The translations under genes were made by a program, and so were the position numbers. 64,000 bases of DNA from Anaeromyxobacter dehalogenans 2CP-C (GTDB lineage: Bacteria > Myxococcota > Myxococcia > Myxococcales > Anaeromyxobacteraceae), in the NCBI RefSeq assembly GCF_000013385.1, contig NC_007760.1, positions 1,613,001 through 1,677,000 on the forward strand, in the 5' to 3' direction. This document shows, one piece after another, positions 1 to 8,374 of the stretch. Positions within the stretch are counted from its first letter, which is position 1. Each line of letters opens with the position of its first letter. The notes under the pieces are model-generated. The model saw only the letters and a list, made by a program, of their open reading frames with translations, did not search any database and was not told the origin of the DNA.

Positions 1-1056
1 TGGCAGGTGGCGCTCATCGCCGGCATGCTGCTGTGGCTGTTCCTGGTGTACCGCGCCATCAAGCCGGCGCTGAAGGCCGAGCAGGACCGCGGCGGCCTCA
101 CCCACCTGCTGCTCTACGCGTCGGTGTCCATCCCGCTGTTCTACTCGGTGGGCCTGTTCTACACGCCGGGCACGCACATCGCCGTCGCCGACTACTGGCG
201 CTGGTGGGTGGTGCACCTGTGGGTGGAGAACTTCTTCGAGGTGTTCGCGACCGTCGCGCTCGCCTTCATCCTCTCGAAGATCGGCGCGGTGGGCGAGCGG
301 TCGGCGACGCGCGCCACGCACTTCTCCATCCTGCTCTACCTGGGCGCCGGCATCATCGGCACCTTCCACCACCTGTACTTCACCGGCTCGCCGCTGTTCA
401 TCACCGCGCTCGGGGCCACGTTCTCCGCGCTGGAGATCGTCCCGCTCACGCTGCTCGGCTTCGAGGTGTACGAGAACCTGAAGCTGGCCCGCAGCGGCGG
501 CAACGCCACCCCGTGGAAGTGGCCGCTCTACTTCTTCGTGGCGGTGGCGTTCTGGAACGCGGTGGGCGCGGGCGTGCTGGGCTTCCTCATCAACCCGCCC
601 ATCGTCCTCTACTACGCGCAGGGCCTGAACACGACGCCCATCCACTCGCACGGCGCGCTGTTCGGCGTGTACGGCTTCCTCGCCATCGCGCTGATGCTCT
701 TCTCGATGCGCAACATCGTGCGGACCGCGGCCTGGAGCGACCGGCTCCTCGAGATCGCGTTCTGGGGCCTCAACGCCGGCCTGGCGGGCATGATCGTCCT
801 CTCGCTGCTGCCGGCCGGCATCTACCAGCTCGTCATCGCGGTGCGCGAGGGCCTCTGGTACGCGCGCAGCCCCGAGGTCACCGGCAGCGCGTTCATCCAC
901 GCGGTCACCTGGGCCCGCGTGCTGCCCGACGTGGTGTTCGTGGGCGGCGCGCTCGCGCTCCTCGGCTTCGTGCTCCGGGCCATCGTGCTCGACGTGAAGC
1001 TGCGCCGCGCCGACCCCGCGGGCGGCGAGGCGGCCACCGTGCGCAAGGCCGCGTAG
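1..1056 (+). CDS. norB: Quinol-dependent nitric oxide reductase, C-terminal part (5' cut by window edge)
   Basis: The reading frame is open from base 1, so only the last ~351 residues are visible. It is a heme-copper-type membrane subunit with about nine hydrophobic helices. HLWVENFFEVF carries the His and Glu expected of the non-heme iron site, FHHLYFTG the two further iron-ligand His residues, and TPIHSHGALFG the His pair that ligates heme b3 and low-spin heme b. The stretch DYWRWWVVHLWVE is typical of the single-subunit quinol type (NorZ/qNOR), which reduces NO to N2O at the cytoplasmic membrane with quinol as donor. The distinguishing N-terminal extension lies outside the window, so qNOR rather than cNOR is inferred from these motifs. 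A hemerythrin-like gene follows 126 bases downstream on the same strand. Confidence 0.88.
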   Translation, partial: WQVALIAGMLLWLFLVYRAIKPALKAEQDRGGLTHLLLYASVSIPLFYSVGLFYTPGTHIAVADYWRWWVVHLWVENFFEVFATVALAFILSKIGAVGERSATRATHFSILLYLGAGIIGTFHHLYFTGSPLFITALGATFSALEIVPLTLLGFEVYENLKLARSGGNATPWKWPLYFFVAVAFWNAVGAGVLGFLINPPIVLYYAQGLNTTPIHSHGALFGVYGFLAIALMLFSMRNIVRTAAWSDRLLEIAFWGLNAGLAGMIVLSLLPAGIYQLVIAVREGLWYARSPEVTGSAFIHAVTWARVLPDVVFVGGALALLGFVLRAIVLDVKLRRADPAGGEAATVRKAA

Positions 1057-1182
1057 GCGGCGGGCGGCCTCCGAGCCGCCGAGTGCTTCCTCCCGGTGCG
1101 GCCGGGGGTGGGACCGGATCCTCCGGCCTGCCCCCGGCCGTTCCCGTCCCGGGTGACCAGAGTCTCGGGGAAAGGAGGCGCC

Positions 1183-1680
1183 GTGAACGCCATCGAGATG
1201 CTGAAGCAGCAGCACCGTGAGGTCGACGAGCTGTTCGAGGAGTTCGAGGCGGCCGGGGAGGGCGCCCGCAAGACCCGGGAGCGCCTCTGCCGCGAGATCG
1301 CCGACGCGCTCGCGGTCCACGCGACCATCGAGGAGCGGATCTTCTACCCGGAGGCCAAGGAGGCGGCCGAGGACGCCGAGGACCTGCTGCGCGAGTCGGT
1401 CGAGGAGCACCTGTCGGTGAAGCGCCTGCTGGCGCAGCTCCTCGAGTCGAGCGTGGACGACCCGCAGCTCGAGGCGCGGATGTCCGTGCTGAAGGAGCAG
1501 GTCGAGCACCACGTCGAGGAGGAGGAGAAGGAGCTGTTCCCGAAGGTGCGGAAGGCCTGCTCCGCGGAGCAGCTCGACGAGATGGGCAGCCGCATGCAGA
1601 AGCTGGTGGAGGAGCTGGAGGAGCAGGGGCAGCCGTCCGCCTCCATCCCGGACGAGACCGACGAGCCGGCGCCCATCTAG
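1183..1680 (+). CDS. Hemerythrin HHE-domain protein
   Basis: A 165-residue acidic, all-helical cytoplasmic protein. The GTG start at 1183 is chosen because a strong AAAGGAGG site ends a few bases upstream; a longer reading to 1096 has no such site. The hemerythrin pattern is visible: QQHREVDELF near residue 9, HATIEERIFYP near 46, EHLSVKRLL near 74 and HHVEEEEKELFP near 108, giving His and Glu residues for a di-iron centre. Proteins of this family bind O2 or NO or take part in iron-sulphur repair. Its position directly after a nitric oxide reductase suggests a role in NO handling, which is inference. No signal peptide or DNA-binding part is seen. Confidence 0.85.
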   Translation: MNAIEMLKQQHREVDELFEEFEAAGEGARKTRERLCREIADALAVHATIEERIFYPEAKEAAEDAEDLLRESVEEHLSVKRLLAQLLESSVDDPQLEARMSVLKEQVEHHVEEEEKELFPKVRKACSAEQLDEMGSRMQKLVEELEEQGQPSASIPDETDEPAPI

Positions 1681-1701
1681 CCCCGGCGCCGGGATCGAGC
1701 C

Positions 1702-1738
1702 GCCCGCCGCGTCCCGCGCCGTCCGCGCCGCGGCGGGC
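1702..1738 (+). terminator. GC-rich hairpin after the hemerythrin gene
   Basis: A perfect 10-bp inverted repeat (GCCCGCCGCG at 1702-1711 and its complement at 1729-1738) with a 17-base loop lies 21 bases after the hemerythrin stop. It has no T tract, which is usual for such GC-rich DNA, so its strength as an intrinsic terminator is uncertain. Confidence 0.4.
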
Positions 1739-1840
1739 CTCGCGGGCCGACGGGCCCGCTGTTGCCCGGGACGGGTGATTCCCTTACAAACACCCGACGA
1801 CCTGGGCCGTTCGAGCCCTGGGCCGGACGGAGGTCGTGCG

Positions 1841-2830
1841 GTGAGCGGATCGGAGCTGGCGGCGCACGCGAGGCCGGGGCGGAACGACCCCTGCTGGTGC
1901 GGCAGCGGGCAGAAGTACAAGAAGTGCCACCTCGACGCGGACTCGCGCGGCGCCCTGCAGGGCGCGCCGGCGCGGAACGGCCGGCGTCCGCTCGCGCCCG
2001 GCGTGGTCTCGCCCCGCCGCGCGGTGCCCGCGACCATCGCCCGCCCGGACTACGCCGTGAGCGGCCGGCCGCGCGCCCAGGGCAAGGACGTGAAGACGCC
2101 GGACGAGCTGGCGCGCCTGCGCCGCGCCTGCCGGGCCGCCGCGCGCGTGCTGCGCGTCGCGGGCGAGGCGGTGCGGCCGGGCATCACCACCGACGCGCTC
2201 GACGAGATCGCCCACGCGGAGACGCTCCGGCTGGGCGCCTACCCGAGCCCGCTCAACTACCGCGGGTTCCCGAAGGCCATCTGCACCTCGGTGAACGAGG
2301 TGATCTGCCACGGCATCCCGGACAGCCGGCCGCTCGAGGACGGCGACATCGTCAACCTCGACATCACCGTGTTCCGCGAGGGCATGCACGCGGACTGCTC
2401 GGCCACCTTCCTCGTCGGGAACGTGGACGCGGAGGGGCGGCGGCTGGTCCAGGCGGCGCAGGACTGCCTGGCCAAGGGCATCGCGGTGGTGAAGCCGGGC
2501 CGGCCCATCTCCGACATCGGCAAGGCCATCGAGGCGCACGCCTCGCGGCTCGGCTACGGCGTGGTGCGCTCGTACTGCGGCCACGGCATCGGCGAGAGCT
2601 TCCACACCTCGCTCCAGATCGCGCACCACTACGATCCGTCGCTGAAGCGGGTGATGGAGCCCGGGCTCACCTTCACCATCGAGCCCATGATCACCGAGGG
2701 CACCTGGGAGGATCTGCTCTGGGACGACGGCTGGACCGCCGTGACCGCCGACGGGAAGCGCTCGGCGCAGTTCGAGCACACCGTGGCGGTGACCGAGGAC
2801 GGCGTCGAGGTGCTCACCGTCGAGGAGTGA
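1841..2830 (+). CDS. map: Methionine aminopeptidase type I with N-terminal SEC-C zinc motif
   Basis: A 329-residue cytoplasmic metalloprotease that removes the initiator methionine from new proteins. The GTG at 1841 is chosen because GGAGG ends seven bases upstream; an ATG at 1775 would add 22 residues without a ribosome site. Residues ~11-32 hold a SEC-C motif (NDPCWCGSGQKYKKCH), a small zinc module also found at the end of SecA. The pita-bread fold follows with all five metal ligands: Asp in NLDITVF, Asp in HADCSATF, His in GHGIGES, Glu in TIEPMI and Glu in QFEHTVAV. SEC-C-tagged MetAPs are known in other bacteria; the tag probably guides the enzyme to the ribosome, by analogy only. The next gene is convergent, ending ten bases away. 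Confidence 0.93.
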   Translation: MSGSELAAHARPGRNDPCWCGSGQKYKKCHLDADSRGALQGAPARNGRRPLAPGVVSPRRAVPATIARPDYAVSGRPRAQGKDVKTPDELARLRRACRAAARVLRVAGEAVRPGITTDALDEIAHAETLRLGAYPSPLNYRGFPKAICTSVNEVICHGIPDSRPLEDGDIVNLDITVFREGMHADCSATFLVGNVDAEGRRLVQAAQDCLAKGIAVVKPGRPISDIGKAIEAHASRLGYGVVRSYCGHGIGESFHTSLQIAHHYDPSLKRVMEPGLTFTIEPMITEGTWEDLLWDDGWTAVTADGKRSAQFEHTVAVTEDGVEVLTVEE

Positions 2831-2839
2831 GCCTCCGGC

Positions 2840-4633
2840 TCACACCCGCAACCCCACCGCGCGCATGAGCGCGAGGGCGTTGGAGTGGCCGACCACGCCC
2901 GGCCGCAGGCGGTAGTCGAACGCGATCTCGCCGCCCCGGACCTGGTCCTCGAAGTGCGCGTTCCCGAGCGCGCCGTCCTGGCCGGCGAGCTCGGTGAGCG
3001 CGAGGTCGTGCGTGGTCACGAGGCCGAGCGCGCCGCGCGCCACGAGGCCCCGCACCACCGCCTCGGCGCCGATGCGGCGGTCGTGGCTGTTCGTGCCGTG
3101 CAGGATCTCGTCGAGCAGGAACAGCAGCGGGAACCGGCCGCCGGCGAGGTCCATGAGCTGCTTCAGCCGGGTGATCTCGGCGTAGAAGCGCGACTTGCCG
3201 GCCTGGAGCGAGTCCTGGATGCGCAGCGTGGCGCCGAGCTGCACCGGCGTGAGCCGCAGCCGCGCCGCCCGCGCCGGCGCCCCGGCGAGCGCCAGCACCA
3301 CGTTCACGCCCACCGTGCGCAGGTAGGTGCTCTTCCCGGACATGTTCGAGCCGGAGACGAGCAGCACCGCGGGCCCGTCGCCGCCGAGGCGCACGTCGTT
3401 CGCGACCGCGGCCGCGAGCAGCGGGTGGCGGAGCGCGTCGCCGTCGAGCAGCGCGCGCGACGAGCCGTCGGCGTCGAGCACCTCCGGGAACGCGTCCGCG
3501 GGGTGCTCGAACGCGTAGCCGGCGAGCGACGAGAGCGCCTCCAGGTCCGCCACCGCCTCGAGCCAGCCGCGCACCGCGCCGCCGTGCGCCGCGCGCCAGC
3601 GCTCGACGAGCGCCGCGTGCAGCGGCGTCCACTGCAGCGCGAACGCCACCGGGGCGAACGCCTGGTTGTGCGCCCACTCCGCCCGCGCGGCCAGCCGCTC
3701 CAGGCGGGCGATGCGCGCCGACGCCCGGCCGCCGTCCTTCGGCTGGACGCCCAGCATCTGCTGCAGCCGGAGCAGCCGCGGGTCGCCGAACGGCTCGCGC
3801 TCGAGCCGCGCCAGCAGGAGCGACAGCACCCGCAGCTCCGCCGCCGGGCGCCCCGCGCCGCCCAGCACGCGCGCGATGGGATCGCGGAGCGCGCGGCCGA
3901 ACGCCCAGGTCGCCAGCAGCGCCGCGAGGAACGGCACCGGGCCGTAGCCCGCGCCCCAGGCCCAGGCGGTCGCGACCGCCGCGGCGGCGAGCGCGAGCGC
4001 GGCCGGCACCACGAACGCCGGGAGCAGCCTCGGCGCCTCGCCCCAGGCCGCGAGCCGCGCGGGCTCCACCGCGGCGCGCACGTCCTCGCCGAGGACGGCG
4101 AGGTCCTCGCGCAGGTCGAGCCGCGGCGCCAGCTCGCGCACCGCCGCCTGGCGGGCCCGCACCTCGGCGGCGTCCGCGGGCGCGCGCAGCCACGCGGCGA
4201 GCCGGTCCTCGCCGGCGCGCGTCCGGGCGGCGCAGAGCAGCTCGAACAGCGAGCCGGGGCCGAACAGGTCGAGGTCCTCGGCGTACGGGTGGGCCGGATC
4301 CGAGAAGCGCTCGCCGGCGGTGCCGTGCCCCGCGAAGCGGCCCTCGATGCGGTCGAGCCCGGCCTGGTGGAACGCGACCGCGCGGCGCGCCCGGTCGCGG
4401 GCGTGGAACACGCGGTCGTGGACGACGACGAGCGCGAGGAACGCCGCCGCGGGGAGGGCTAGCCAGCGCGCGTGGAGCGCGTGGGTCCCGAACACCAGCA
4501 CCGCCATCGCGACCGCGCCGACGGCCACCGCGAGGCGCGCGCGGGCGACCCAGGCGTCGGCGCCGTCGAGCCGGGCGACGCGGGCGGCGCGCTCGGCCAG
4601 GCGGGCGCGGAGGAGGGCGGAGGGGTCGGCCAT
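2840..4633 (-). CDS. MutS-like ATPase with N-terminal membrane segments
   Basis: A 597-residue protein of the MutS superfamily but not a canonical MutS. After a charged N-terminus, two hydrophobic helices (about residues 32-70) should anchor it in the membrane, and another hydrophobic pair lies near 200-245. A helical lever-like region follows, then a C-terminal MutS ATPase: Walker A SGSNMSGKSTYLRTV near residue 427, Walker B LLFLLDEILHGTNSHD near 500, and the switch TTHDLALTEL near 540. There are no MutS mismatch-recognition domains (no Phe-x-Glu module) and no Smr nuclease tail. Such short membrane MutS relatives are widespread but of unknown role, so mismatch repair should not be assumed. 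It starts divergently from egtB, with 201 bases between. Confidence 0.82.
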   Translation of the reverse strand: MADPSALLRARLAERAARVARLDGADAWVARARLAVAVGAVAMAVLVFGTHALHARWLALPAAAFLALVVVHDRVFHARDRARRAVAFHQAGLDRIEGRFAGHGTAGERFSDPAHPYAEDLDLFGPGSLFELLCAARTRAGEDRLAAWLRAPADAAEVRARQAAVRELAPRLDLREDLAVLGEDVRAAVEPARLAAWGEAPRLLPAFVVPAALALAAAAVATAWAWGAGYGPVPFLAALLATWAFGRALRDPIARVLGGAGRPAAELRVLSLLLARLEREPFGDPRLLRLQQMLGVQPKDGGRASARIARLERLAARAEWAHNQAFAPVAFALQWTPLHAALVERWRAAHGGAVRGWLEAVADLEALSSLAGYAFEHPADAFPEVLDADGSSRALLDGDALRHPLLAAAVANDVRLGGDGPAVLLVSGSNMSGKSTYLRTVGVNVVLALAGAPARAARLRLTPVQLGATLRIQDSLQAGKSRFYAEITRLKQLMDLAGGRFPLLFLLDEILHGTNSHDRRIGAEAVVRGLVARGALGLVTTHDLALTELAGQDGALGNAHFEDQVRGGEIAFDYRLRPGVVGHSNALALMRAVGLRV

Positions 4634-4834
4634 GTCGAGGCGAAACTACCCCGGACGTCCCCGTCCGTGTCGCGCGATCGCGCCGCCCCGTCCGGCAGCC
4701 TGCCGTGCGCCCCCGCCGGAGCCGTGGCGAACCGCGCCGTTTCCGCGCGCGCCCGGCCGGTGCGCCTCGAACGGGAGGCGAGCGCAGCGTCGATTCCGTT
4801 GCGGCGCCCCGTCCGCGTGGAGAGGTTTCCTGGC

Positions 4835-6136
4835 GTGCCCGGACCTCGAGCCCGCCGGACCGCCCCGGGGGAGGGCGAGCGCGCGGCGGACGCCCGCGCC
4901 GCGACGCTGCGCGCGCGTGCCGCGGAGGTGAGGCAGGCCACGGCCGCCCTGGCCGCGCGGCTCACCCCCGAGGACGCCATGCTGCAGTCGATGCCGGACG
5001 CGAGCCCGGCCAAGTGGCACCTCGGGCACACGACCTGGTTCTTCGAGACGTTCGCGCTGGCGCGCGCCGAGCGGGCGCACCGTCCGTTCGATCCGGCGTA
5101 CGGCTACCTGTTCAACTCGTACTACGAGGCGCTGGGCCCGCGGCAGCCGCGGCCCGAGCGCGGGCTGCTCTCGCGGCCGCCGCTCGACGAGGTGCTCCGG
5201 TACCGCGCCGAGGTGGACGCGCGGCTCGACGCGGCGCTCGCGCGCGCCCGCGACCCGGCGCTGCTCGACGTGGTCGAGCTGGGGATCGCGCACGAGGAGC
5301 AGCACCAGGAGCTCCTGCTCACCGATCTCAAGCACGCGTTCTCGGCGAGCCCGCTCCGGCCCGCCTACGCCGCGGCCCCGCCGCCGCCCGCGTCCGGGCC
5401 CGCGCCGCGCCTCGCCTGGCTCGGGCACGCCGGCGGACGGGTGGAGCTCGGCGCCGGCGCGGAGGGCTTCGCGTTCGACCACGAGCGGCCCCGCCACGCG
5501 GCGCTGGTCCCGCCGCACGCGCTCGCCAGCCGGCCGGTGACCTGCGGCGAGTGGCTGGAGTTCGTGGCGGCCGACGGGTACCGCCGGCCCGACCTGTGGA
5601 TGTCGGAGGGCTGGGACGCGGTGCGCCGGCACGGGTGGACCGCGCCGCTGCACTGGATCCCCGACCGCGACGGCTGGCTCCAGTTCACGCTCGGTGGGGT
5701 GCGGCCGCTCGACCCCGCCGAGCCGGTGGCGCACGTCTCCTGGTACGAGGCCGACGCGTACGCGCGCTTCGCCGGCGCGCGGCTCCCCACCGAGGCGGAG
5801 TGGGAGGCGCACGCGGAGGTGCGCGAGGGCGGCGACGGCACGTTCGCCGAGGACGGCCGCTTCCACCCCGCGGCCGCCACGCCGGGCCGCGGGGCGCGGC
5901 AGGTGCTCGGCGACGTCTGGGAGTGGACCGCGAGCGCGTACGGCCCGTATCCGGGGTACCGCCCGGCCGCGGGCGCGCTGGGCGAGTACAACGGGAAGTT
6001 CATGGTGGGGCAGCAGGTGCTGCGCGGAGGGTCCTGCGCGTCGCCGCGGCGCCACCTGCGCGCGAGCTACCGCAACTTCTTCCACCCGGACGCCCGGTGG
6101 CAGTTCACCGGGGTCCGGCTCGCGAGGGACCTGTGA
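4835..6136 (+). CDS. egtB: Ergothioneine biosynthesis sulfoxide synthase EgtB
   Basis: A non-heme iron enzyme that couples hercynine to a thiol donor using O2, giving the sulfoxide precursor of ergothioneine. The N-terminal DinB-like part carries the iron ligands: HLGHTTW (His at ~62/65) and HEEQHQE (His at ~153 and ~157). The C-terminal half (about 190-433) is an FGE-sulfatase-type domain with EAEWE, VLGDVWEWTAS and LRGGSCAS. The GTG at 4835 gives 433 residues, close to family size, with a GGAGAGG site nine bases upstream; in-frame GTGs at 4817 and 4760 are alternatives. Its stop overlaps the egtD start (GTGA), so the pair is co-translated. No egtA or egtC is present in the window. Confidence 0.92.
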   Translation: MPGPRARRTAPGEGERAADARAATLRARAAEVRQATAALAARLTPEDAMLQSMPDASPAKWHLGHTTWFFETFALARAERAHRPFDPAYGYLFNSYYEALGPRQPRPERGLLSRPPLDEVLRYRAEVDARLDAALARARDPALLDVVELGIAHEEQHQELLLTDLKHAFSASPLRPAYAAAPPPPASGPAPRLAWLGHAGGRVELGAGAEGFAFDHERPRHAALVPPHALASRPVTCGEWLEFVAADGYRRPDLWMSEGWDAVRRHGWTAPLHWIPDRDGWLQFTLGGVRPLDPAEPVAHVSWYEADAYARFAGARLPTEAEWEAHAEVREGGDGTFAEDGRFHPAAATPGRGARQVLGDVWEWTASAYGPYPGYRPAAGALGEYNGKFMVGQQVLRGGSCASPRRHLRASYRNFFHPDARWQFTGVRLARDL

Positions 6137-7107
6137 TCGGACTGGGAGAGGCGGAGAGCGGGATCGCGCAGCGGGCGGAGGCGGACCGCTTCCTGGAAGA
6201 GGTGCTGAAGGGCCTGGCGGCGCCGCGGAAGGCCATCTCGCCGAAGTGGCTCTACGACGCGCGCGGCTCGGCGCTGTACGAGCTCATCTGCGAGCAGCCG
6301 GAGTACTACCCGGCGCGCACCGAGCTGCGGATCCTGGAGCGGCACGCGCCCGAGATCGGCGAGGCGATCGGGCCCGACGCGCTCGTGTTCGAGTACGGCG
6401 TCGGCTCGGGCCGCAAGACGCAGCTCCTGCTCGCCGCGCTCGAACGGCCGGCCGCGTTCGTGCCGGTGGACATCGCCGGCGAGGCGCTGGCCGCGGCGGC
6501 GCGGCAGCTCGAGGCGCGCTTCCCCGGGTTGCCGGTGCGGCCGGTGGTGGCCGACTTCACCGAGCCCGTGGCGCTGCCCGGCCTCGACCTGCCGTGCGCG
6601 CGCCGTCTCGCGTTCTTCCCCGGCTCCACCATCGGCAACTTCGATCCCCCCGAGGCGGTCGGGATCCTGCGCCGCATGGCGCGCGACGCCGGCCCCGGCG
6701 GCGGGCTGCTGCTCGGCCTCGACCTGCCCAAGGAGGCCGGCACGCTGGAGCGCGCCTACGACGACGCCCGCGGGATCACCGCCGCGTTCGACCTGAACCT
6801 GCTCGCCCGGATCGACCGCGAGCTGGACGGCGACTTCCGCCTCTCGCAGTTCCGCCACCGCTCGCTCTGGGATGCGCGCCTGTCGCGGGTGGAGATGCAC
6901 CTCGAGAGCCTGCAGGCGCAGGTGGTCCACGTGGCCGGGGCGCCCTTCACGTTCCGCGAGGGCGAGACCATCCACACCGAGAGCGCGTACAAGTGGGAGC
7001 CGCGCGCGTTCGACACGCTCGCCGCCATCGCCGGCTGGCAGCTCGAGCGCGCCTGGGCCGACGACCGCGCCTGGTTCTCGGTGCGGCTGTACCGGCGGGC
7101 GGGGTAG
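6133..7107 (+). CDS. egtD: L-histidine N-alpha-methyltransferase EgtD
   Basis: A 324-residue SAM-dependent enzyme that trimethylates histidine to hercynine, the first step of ergothioneine synthesis. Length matches the family (~321). The family signature near the N-terminus is SPKWLYDARGSALYELI, followed by the SAM-binding loop FEYGVGSGRKTQLLL near residue 80 and AFFPGSTIGNFDPPEA near 160, with the histidine-binding region near IHTESAYKWEP toward the end. The GTG start overlaps the egtB stop by four bases. The gene is the last normal-GC gene before the accessory island; base composition falls immediately after its stop. Confidence 0.94.
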   Translation: MIGLGEAESGIAQRAEADRFLEEVLKGLAAPRKAISPKWLYDARGSALYELICEQPEYYPARTELRILERHAPEIGEAIGPDALVFEYGVGSGRKTQLLLAALERPAAFVPVDIAGEALAAAARQLEARFPGLPVRPVVADFTEPVALPGLDLPCARRLAFFPGSTIGNFDPPEAVGILRRMARDAGPGGGLLLGLDLPKEAGTLERAYDDARGITAAFDLNLLARIDRELDGDFRLSQFRHRSLWDARLSRVEMHLESLQAQVVHVAGAPFTFREGETIHTESAYKWEPRAFDTLAAIAGWQLERAWADDRAWFSVRLYRRAG

Positions 7108-7161
7108 GGGGCGAAATCGCTCGCGCAGCGTGGAGGGGCACGGTGCGCGCTGCGGCGCAGT

Positions 7162-7656
7162 GTGGCGAACCCGGTCTCCTACGACTACCTCCAGCGCTCG
7201 GGTCTGGCTGATGGCGCGAGCGTTGGGTACCTCTCGGAACCAGGGCATGCAGCAGTCCGAGAAGAGCCTGCTGGCCGTCGAGCAGGGCGCTCTGGGGGTC
7301 TTCCCCGTTCTGGTGGGCGTTGGCCTGTCGGCTGTCGATCCGGGCGCGGGTGCTTCGAGACCGAGTGGAACATCCATTCATTCAGTCGAAGACGCATTCC
7401 AGAACCCTCAGTCGCTCAACGGGAAGACTCCGGCCGAGGTCCGCTCTGTGTTCGCAAAGCCGGATGGACCGAAGCACCCCTTTCGCGAACGGATGCGCCC
7501 GGGACCAAGTTCTTCGAGACCAACAGCGCCGGGAAGCGGACTAGCCGTATGGTTCAGTGGCACCCTGGCGGTGGCCATCACGGTTCGGACCCCTACTGGA
7601 AGGTGAGCAGCCCCGAGACTGGGACGGTTCGTGTCGGTCCTCAGTTCGAGAAGTGA
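7162..7656 (+). pseudogene. Frameshifted C-terminal toxin fragment of a polymorphic (Rhs-type) toxin
   Basis: No single frame covers a sensible protein here, but two frames join into one. The first gives VEDAFQNPQSLNGKTPAEV around 7381-7440. After one shift near 7450-7490 the second gives WTEAPLSRTDAPGTKFFE and then QWHPGGGHHGSDPYWKVSSP to the stop at 7656. The ending with the HPGGGHHG motif and a G-T-V-R-x-G-P tail resembles C-terminal toxin domains found after Rhs repeats; I do not know its activity. It has no Rhs core in front of it and starts just after egtD, so it looks like an orphan tip left by recombination. A likely immunity gene follows 26 bases downstream. Confidence 0.5.
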
Positions 7657-7682
7657 GCAAGGGTGCGAGACGAGGTGAGCCA

Positions 7683-8159
7683 GTGACCAACGTCGATACG
7701 CAACTGCGGTCGGACATCCTCACGTCCGTTGCAGGGTTTCGGGCGCCGGCGTCCGAGCCGATCTGGTCAGAGCGGTCGGACTCTGCAGGGAATGGGCCCG
7801 ACCTCGTCCTCTACATCACCGACAAGAAGGCTCACTTCGGGACACGTGGATCGTTCTGGGTTCACGCACTCTTCGGCTTCCTAGAGGATCGCCTGGAACC
7901 GGAAGCGCTCGCCGAGTCTGCGGCCGCAAGCCTGTGCCGCGAGATGACGATCGGTGAGGTGCTCCAAGCTGTCGAGGGTCGCATCGGTCGCCCCCTTGAC
8001 CATGCGGAGCGAGAAACCATGCGCCTTGCTGAACACCGCCCGGAAGAGCGCGTCTTTGGCATGCTCGCCTCCCAGGAGTACTTCGCCGCCCTGATCGAGG
8101 CCGACGATAGGTACATCGGAGTGTTCGTTGCCGAAGGGAACCTTGTCAGCCGCGAGTAA
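7683..8159 (+). CDS. Hypothetical protein, candidate immunity protein
   Basis: An intact 158-residue soluble protein starting at GTG 7683 with a GAGGTG site upstream. It has no recognised domain. The N-terminal part is polar (TNVDTQLRSDILTSVAGF), the middle has LVLYITDKKAHFGTRGSFW, and the C-terminal half is acidic and helical with EVLQAVEGRIGRPLDHAERE. Size, acidity and position directly after a toxin-like C-terminus are what one expects of an immunity partner; that is inference from context only. GC content is lower than in the flanking housekeeping genes, consistent with transfer. Confidence 0.5.
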   Translation: MTNVDTQLRSDILTSVAGFRAPASEPIWSERSDSAGNGPDLVLYITDKKAHFGTRGSFWVHALFGFLEDRLEPEALAESAAASLCREMTIGEVLQAVEGRIGRPLDHAERETMRLAEHRPEERVFGMLASQEYFAALIEADDRYIGVFVAEGNLVSRE

Positions 8160-8185
8160 GCCGGGGGGACCATCGCCCGGGTAGC

Positions 8186-8374
8186 ATGAAGATGACCAAG
8201 CGTTCCTGGGAACGGGTGGCGAGCACGATGTCGGTCCTTTGCTGCGCCGCTGAGCTCGCGTTCGTCGCGCTCTTCGTCGCCTACTCGCTCGTGATCGCCA
8301 ACGTGGAGATCCCAGGATTCAGTGGACGCCCTGGCTGCGGCCCGTGTGGGCGGCTTCGAACTGCTCCGGGCTGA
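8186..8374 (+). pseudogene. Small membrane protein truncated by the insertion element
   Basis: An ATG at 8186 opens a reading frame whose residues ~12-37 form one clear membrane helix (TMSVLCCAAELAFVALFVAY). After residue ~39 the frame enters the left inverted repeat of the insertion element at 8304, and the final residues are encoded by element DNA. The true C-terminus is therefore lost; I could not identify its continuation on the far side. It may have been a membrane immunity protein of this island. Confidence 0.4.
8304..8327. repeat. IS left terminal inverted repeat
   Basis: 24-base end of the IS3-type element, beginning TGGAGATCCCAGGATT. It pairs with 9258-9281, with mismatches only at positions 17 and 18. 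It interrupts the small membrane gene that begins at 8186. Confidence 0.75.
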
